Source of the DNA: JBKBXU01 sp046313675 | Lineage (GTDB): Bacteria; Bacteroidota; Bacteroidia; Cytophagales; Cytophagaceae | Reading direction: 5' to 3' | DNA length: 8,455 nt | Assembly (NCBI GenBank): GCA_046313675.1 | Contig: JBKBXU010000203.1 | Coordinates: 1 to 8,455, forward strand | Part shown: piece by piece, positions 6,001 to 8,455 of the stretch | Position numbering within the stretch: position 1 is the first letter of the stretch | Layout of the letters: each line of letters begins with the position of its first letter | Notes under the pieces: model-generated | Databases searched by the model: none | Seen by the model: only the letters and a program-made list of their open reading frames with translations | What the model was told of the DNA's origin: nothing | Made by a program: the position numbers and the translations under genes

Positions 6001-6468
6001 ATGAGACAGTGCTATTTTATATTATATACCATCTTACTTTTAACTGGATGCGGAAGAACCGATAATGGATATATAATCAACAATACGAATGACACGTTGA
6101 ATATAATAATGAAATTAAACTATCCGCCATCAGAATTACAACCAGAAGAACATTTTCGTAATAGTATTATAAATAAAGAAAAATCAACTGCCAAGGATTG
6201 GAAGCTTGTTGGTGACTGCGTTGTTGCCTTTGACCCTAAAGAAAATATTGTAGCATTAAAACTTCTACCGAAGGATAGAATTCGACTCGGAACAATAAGA
6301 GTAGGATTAACAAGAGATAATTTTAAAACTTGGGAATTTTCAGATATAAAAATAACCGGTACTAATATTAATTTTGAGGCAAAAGATAATGGGATTATGA
6401 CTTTCATAAAGAAAGATAAAAAATGGTTTTCACAGGATAGCCATTACTTTATGATTGGAATAGAATAA
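6001..6468 (+). CDS. Small lipoprotein of unknown function
   Basis: A 155-residue protein with a clear lipoprotein signal peptide: MRQCYFILYTILLLTGC, with the lipobox cysteine at residue 17, followed by GRTDNGYIINNTNDTLNII. The ATG at 6001 gives a normal signal length; an in-frame GTG at 5986 would add five residues and is less likely. After lipidation the protein should sit in the cell envelope, probably facing the periplasm. The mature part looks strand-rich with charged turns and has no motif I can name. GYIINNTNDTLNI is a start seen in small Bacteroidota envelope proteins that present a beta-sandwich-like domain, but this is an impression. The gene stands alone, with a broken toxin upstream and a dead gene fragment downstream on the same strand. 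No clear promoter or terminator was found. Confidence 0.75.
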   Translation: MRQCYFILYTILLLTGCGRTDNGYIINNTNDTLNIIMKLNYPPSELQPEEHFRNSIINKEKSTAKDWKLVGDCVVAFDPKENIVALKLLPKDRIRLGTIRVGLTRDNFKTWEFSDIKITGTNINFEAKDNGIMTFIKKDKKWFSQDSHYFMIGIE

Positions 6469-6520
6469 AGTACTACTAAAAAATGCCTGGCTTCAGAATA
6501 ATAGTTAACAGGAGAGCTAT

Positions 6521-6654
6521 ATAAAATATATATTCGTTTGTTTTTTATATTTTAACTCCTTGATATCCTTGGGACAAGATAATGTTAATGTGGTTCAAGG
6601 TGAATACAAAACTAAGGATGAAGATTTAAACGATTTCATGAACAACCCCCTAAT
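6521..6654 (+). pseudogene. Start of a secreted-protein gene, dead start codon and truncated
   Basis: From 6521 the frame reads (ATA) K Y I F V C F L Y F N S L I S L G Q, then DNVNVVQGEYKTKDEDLNDF and MNNPLM. This is a good Sec signal peptide with cleavage expected after about SLG, followed by a hydrophilic mature start. The first codon is ATA where ATG is expected, and no other start is available before an in-frame TAA at 6506-6508. After about 6654 the frame runs into REP-like hairpins and stops at TAG 6719-6721. The point change and the truncation both suggest a gene in decay. The family is unknown. Confidence 0.6.
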
Positions 6655-6701
6655 GGTCCGCGTTTGCAATGCGGATCACCGAGAAAGGCGATTGCATCGC
6701 C
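6655..6701. repeat. Pair of REP-like hairpins
   Basis: Two GC-rich palindromes lie 11 bases apart: TCCGC (6657-6661) with GCGGA (6671-6675) around GTTTGCAAT, and GGCGAT (6687-6692) with ATCGCC (6696-6701) around TGC. They resemble the GCGGATTTGTAATCCGC-type palindromes scattered through Bacteroidota genomes and mobilised by RAYT transposases, though the sequences differ from the pair flanking the RAYT remnant in this window. Confidence 0.6.
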
Positions 6702-6959
6702 ACATTTTGATACAATATTAGGCGTTTCAATCGCTTTTCCAGCCAGCCTTTGTTGCAACCAGAGCTATAGTAGGGTCACATAAACTTTTGACCCTGACTA
6801 ATCTTATTATTAAATTGGCCAACATAAGAAAAATGAATCTGTTATATGTAAGGTAATTATGCATGAACATTACAATCTTATAACCGTATTAATGCTCATA
6901 TATTCCCAAAGTGATTTAGGCCTGATTAACCATTTTTTAATTTGAAGAGATAGAGTCGT
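6702..6959. other. Non-coding stretch before the histidine kinase
   Basis: No gene can be supported here; a 28-codon frame beginning near 6860 has no recognisable features. The stretch holds one strong hairpin (6772-6795) and an AT-rich region just before the kinase start at 6960 that presumably contains its promoter, although no clean TTTG/TAnnTTTG pair was found. Confidence 0.4.
6772..6795. repeat. Seven-base-pair hairpin, AGGGTCA/TGACCCT
   Basis: AGGGTCA (6772-6778) pairs perfectly with TGACCCT (6789-6795) around a 10-base loop. No T-run follows, so it is not a convincing terminator. It could be a repeat element end or a protein-binding palindrome. Confidence 0.45.
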
Positions 6960-8336
6960 ATGCTAAAGGCAATAAAGGACATATTAAGAGACGAAATCAG
7001 ATCAGGGGAGAAAGCTAACAACAGTTTATTGTCATGGAGAGAACGAATCTATAATTCTCTTATGAAGGCACTGGTTATTATTGGGTTAATTGCATACATG
7101 CCTAGTGTAATCTTTTCAATACTTGGTGGTTTTTGGGTTATTGCTATCCTTGATACTGCGGTCTATATTTTGATCATCCTGATTTTTGCCTTAAAAAAGA
7201 TACCTTTTCACATCAGGGTTTATGGTCTCCTTTTTATAATATACTTACTTGGTGTGGTATTGCTTATCATGTTGGGGCAAATAGGAGCTGGCTGGATATG
7301 GCTTTTTGCTTTCCCGGTTTTTGCCAGTATTCTAAAAGGTTTTAGAGCATCACTTACATGCATTTTAATAAACGTCATTACACTTGCAGTACTGGCTTAT
7401 ATGATCCATGCTGGTACTATGAACGGTTTTTTGATAGGGGAATATGATCTTGGATCGTGGATAATTGTAAGTATAAATTTCATTTGCCTGAATGGTTTAG
7501 TAAGTATTCCAATAGCCGTTATTTTAAATGCGCTTGAGCTTACATTGGAAGAAGAGGAAAAAGTAAAACTTCTTATTACAGAACAGAAAGAAGTTCTAAA
7601 CGAGAAAAACAAAGATCTTATCAGAATCAATTCTGACCTTGATAATTTTATTTACATTACTTCTCACGATCTTAAAAGCCCCATAAGCAACCTGCAAGGA
7701 TTACTTTCCGCACTTGATGAAGAGCTGAGTACTCAGAGCGAAGTTTCTGTAAAAATTATTTCGTTGATGAAGCAGTCGGTTGAAAAATTTCGGTCAGTTA
7801 TTGATTCGCTAAGCGTAATCAGCCAGGCTCAGCAACCTGAAGCGTATGATGGATATGAAGATTATAGTATGTTAGATGTTCTTGATGACGTAAAATTCAA
7901 TCTGTCAACAGAAATAGAAAAGTATGCCCCAATCATCAAAACAGATTTTAAAATTCAGAAAATTAATTTTTCTAAGAAAGATCTTACCAGCATTTTGCAA
8001 AATCTTATCGGAAATGCTATGAAATATAGCGACCCTCAAAAAAAATGTGAAATTACCATCGTTACTGAAAAATCAGGTGATAATATTGTTATAGAAGTAA
8101 AGGATAACGGATTGGGCATAAAACCAGCACATCAGGAAAAGATATTTATGATGTTCAAGCGCATGCATGATCACGTGGAAGGTACAGGCATAGGCCTATA
8201 TCTTATCAAGAGAATAGTTGAGAATCATGGAGGTACTATTGAAGTAGAAAGTGACCCTGGGAAGGGTTCTACATTCAGGGTTCTTCTTAAAGAACAAGGT
8301 AGTTTGAGTTCGCTTTTACATCAGCCCTCGTTATAA
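6960..8336 (+). CDS. Membrane-bound sensor histidine kinase
   Basis: A 458-residue kinase. The N-terminal part has about six predicted membrane segments (roughly residues 36-55, 58-78, 86-106, 110-125, 131-150 and 167-190) with short loops. It therefore resembles integral-membrane sensors rather than those with a large periplasmic domain. A charged helix (191-232, LTLEEEEKVKLLITEQKEVL) connects to HisKA with the H-box YITSHDLKSP and phospho-acceptor H236. The ATPase domain has the N-box LQNLIGNAMKY (N348, N352), G1 DNGLGI (382-387), F-box MMFKRMH and G2 GTGIGLYL (408-415). All catalytic motifs are intact. There is no PAS, HAMP or receiver domain. The signal and the cognate response regulator are unknown; no regulator is encoded in the window, so a partner may lie downstream or elsewhere. 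ATG 6960 is a good start, followed by a basic amphipathic N-terminus. Confidence 0.92.
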   Translation: MLKAIKDILRDEIRSGEKANNSLLSWRERIYNSLMKALVIIGLIAYMPSVIFSILGGFWVIAILDTAVYILIILIFALKKIPFHIRVYGLLFIIYLLGVVLLIMLGQIGAGWIWLFAFPVFASILKGFRASLTCILINVITLAVLAYMIHAGTMNGFLIGEYDLGSWIIVSINFICLNGLVSIPIAVILNALELTLEEEEKVKLLITEQKEVLNEKNKDLIRINSDLDNFIYITSHDLKSPISNLQGLLSALDEELSTQSEVSVKIISLMKQSVEKFRSVIDSLSVISQAQQPEAYDGYEDYSMLDVLDDVKFNLSTEIEKYAPIIKTDFKIQKINFSKKDLTSILQNLIGNAMKYSDPQKKCEITIVTEKSGDNIVIEVKDNGLGIKPAHQEKIFMMFKRMHDHVEGTGIGLYLIKRIVENHGGTIEVESDPGKGSTFRVLLKEQGSLSSLLHQPSL

Positions 8337-8385
8337 CCCTAAATCCGCAAGTTCTTAATTTTTAAGGAAACAGCGGCTCTTCAAT

Positions 8386-8409
8386 TCCAAATTGTACTTC
8401 AATTTTGGA
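8386..8409. other. Stem-loop after the histidine kinase
   Basis: TCCAAATTG (8386-8394) pairs with CAATTTTGGA (8400-8409) around loop TACTT, with one bulged T. It is AT-rich and not followed by a T-run, so it could be part of the 3' end structure of the kinase transcript, but this is uncertain. Confidence 0.3.
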
Positions 8410-8430
8410 GTCAAAGACACTAAAATGGCG

Positions 8431-8453
8431 CTTCCTATTTGGAAGATTTTTTT
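8431..8453 (+). terminator. Possible intrinsic terminator downstream of the histidine kinase
   Basis: CTTCC (8431-8435) pairs with GGAAG (8441-8445) around TATTT, followed by A and seven T residues. The stem is only five base pairs, so the strength is doubtful, but the layout fits a Rho-independent terminator on the plus strand. It begins 95 bases past the kinase stop. Confidence 0.4.
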
Positions 8454-8455
8454 CA

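Noticed and set aside
6860..6945. Short frame of 28 codons before the kinase
   Set aside because: Very short, with no recognisable motif and a composition typical of non-coding AT-rich DNA.

Overview
The window looks like an AT-rich chromosomal segment from a member of the Bacteroidota. I infer this from AT-rich intergenic DNA, starts that lack clear Shine-Dalgarno sequences, the kinds of small proteins present (lipoproteins, a PIN-associated antitoxin, an ECF42-like sigma factor with a YciI partner) and remnants of a REP-associated tyrosine transposase (RAYT). Genus and species cannot be given from sequence reading alone.

Layout: (1) 1-218 is non-coding and holds a compound stem-loop. (2) 219-1776 is a tight two-gene unit, a YciI/DGPF-domain protein overlapping an ECF42-type sigma factor with a long C-terminal helical extension. 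A third, broken lipoprotein gene starts in an ATGA overlap with the sigma factor stop. (3) 1867-2170 appears to be a decayed REP/RAYT element that cut off that lipoprotein gene. (4) 2326-4095 encodes an SLC13/DASS-type anion permease with two central RCK_C (TrkA-C) domains, followed by an unrecognised 152-residue cytosolic protein at 4130-4588. (5) 4685-5155 (minus strand) is a small Nudix-fold protein with an altered Nudix box. (6) 5545-5915 is a toxin-antitoxin locus with an intact antitoxin and a PIN (VapC-like) toxin that has lost its middle. (7) 6001-6468 is a small lipoprotein of unknown function. (8) 6521-6795 holds the start of a secreted-protein gene whose ATG is now ATA, cut off by a pair of REP-like hairpins, plus one more hairpin. 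(9) 6960-8336 is a membrane-bound sensor histidine kinase, followed by weak terminator-like structures.

The genes do not form one pathway. The only clear working unit is YciI plus the ECF42 sigma factor, possibly once with a lipoprotein. The stretch from about 1.78 to 6.96 kb reads as accessory DNA: single genes in both orientations, three or four decaying genes and several short palindromic repeats. I found no CRISPR array, tRNA or rRNA, and no convincing new multi-gene system. The most informative observations are the decayed RAYT element, the VapC internal deletion, the start-codon-dead secreted gene and the altered Nudix box.
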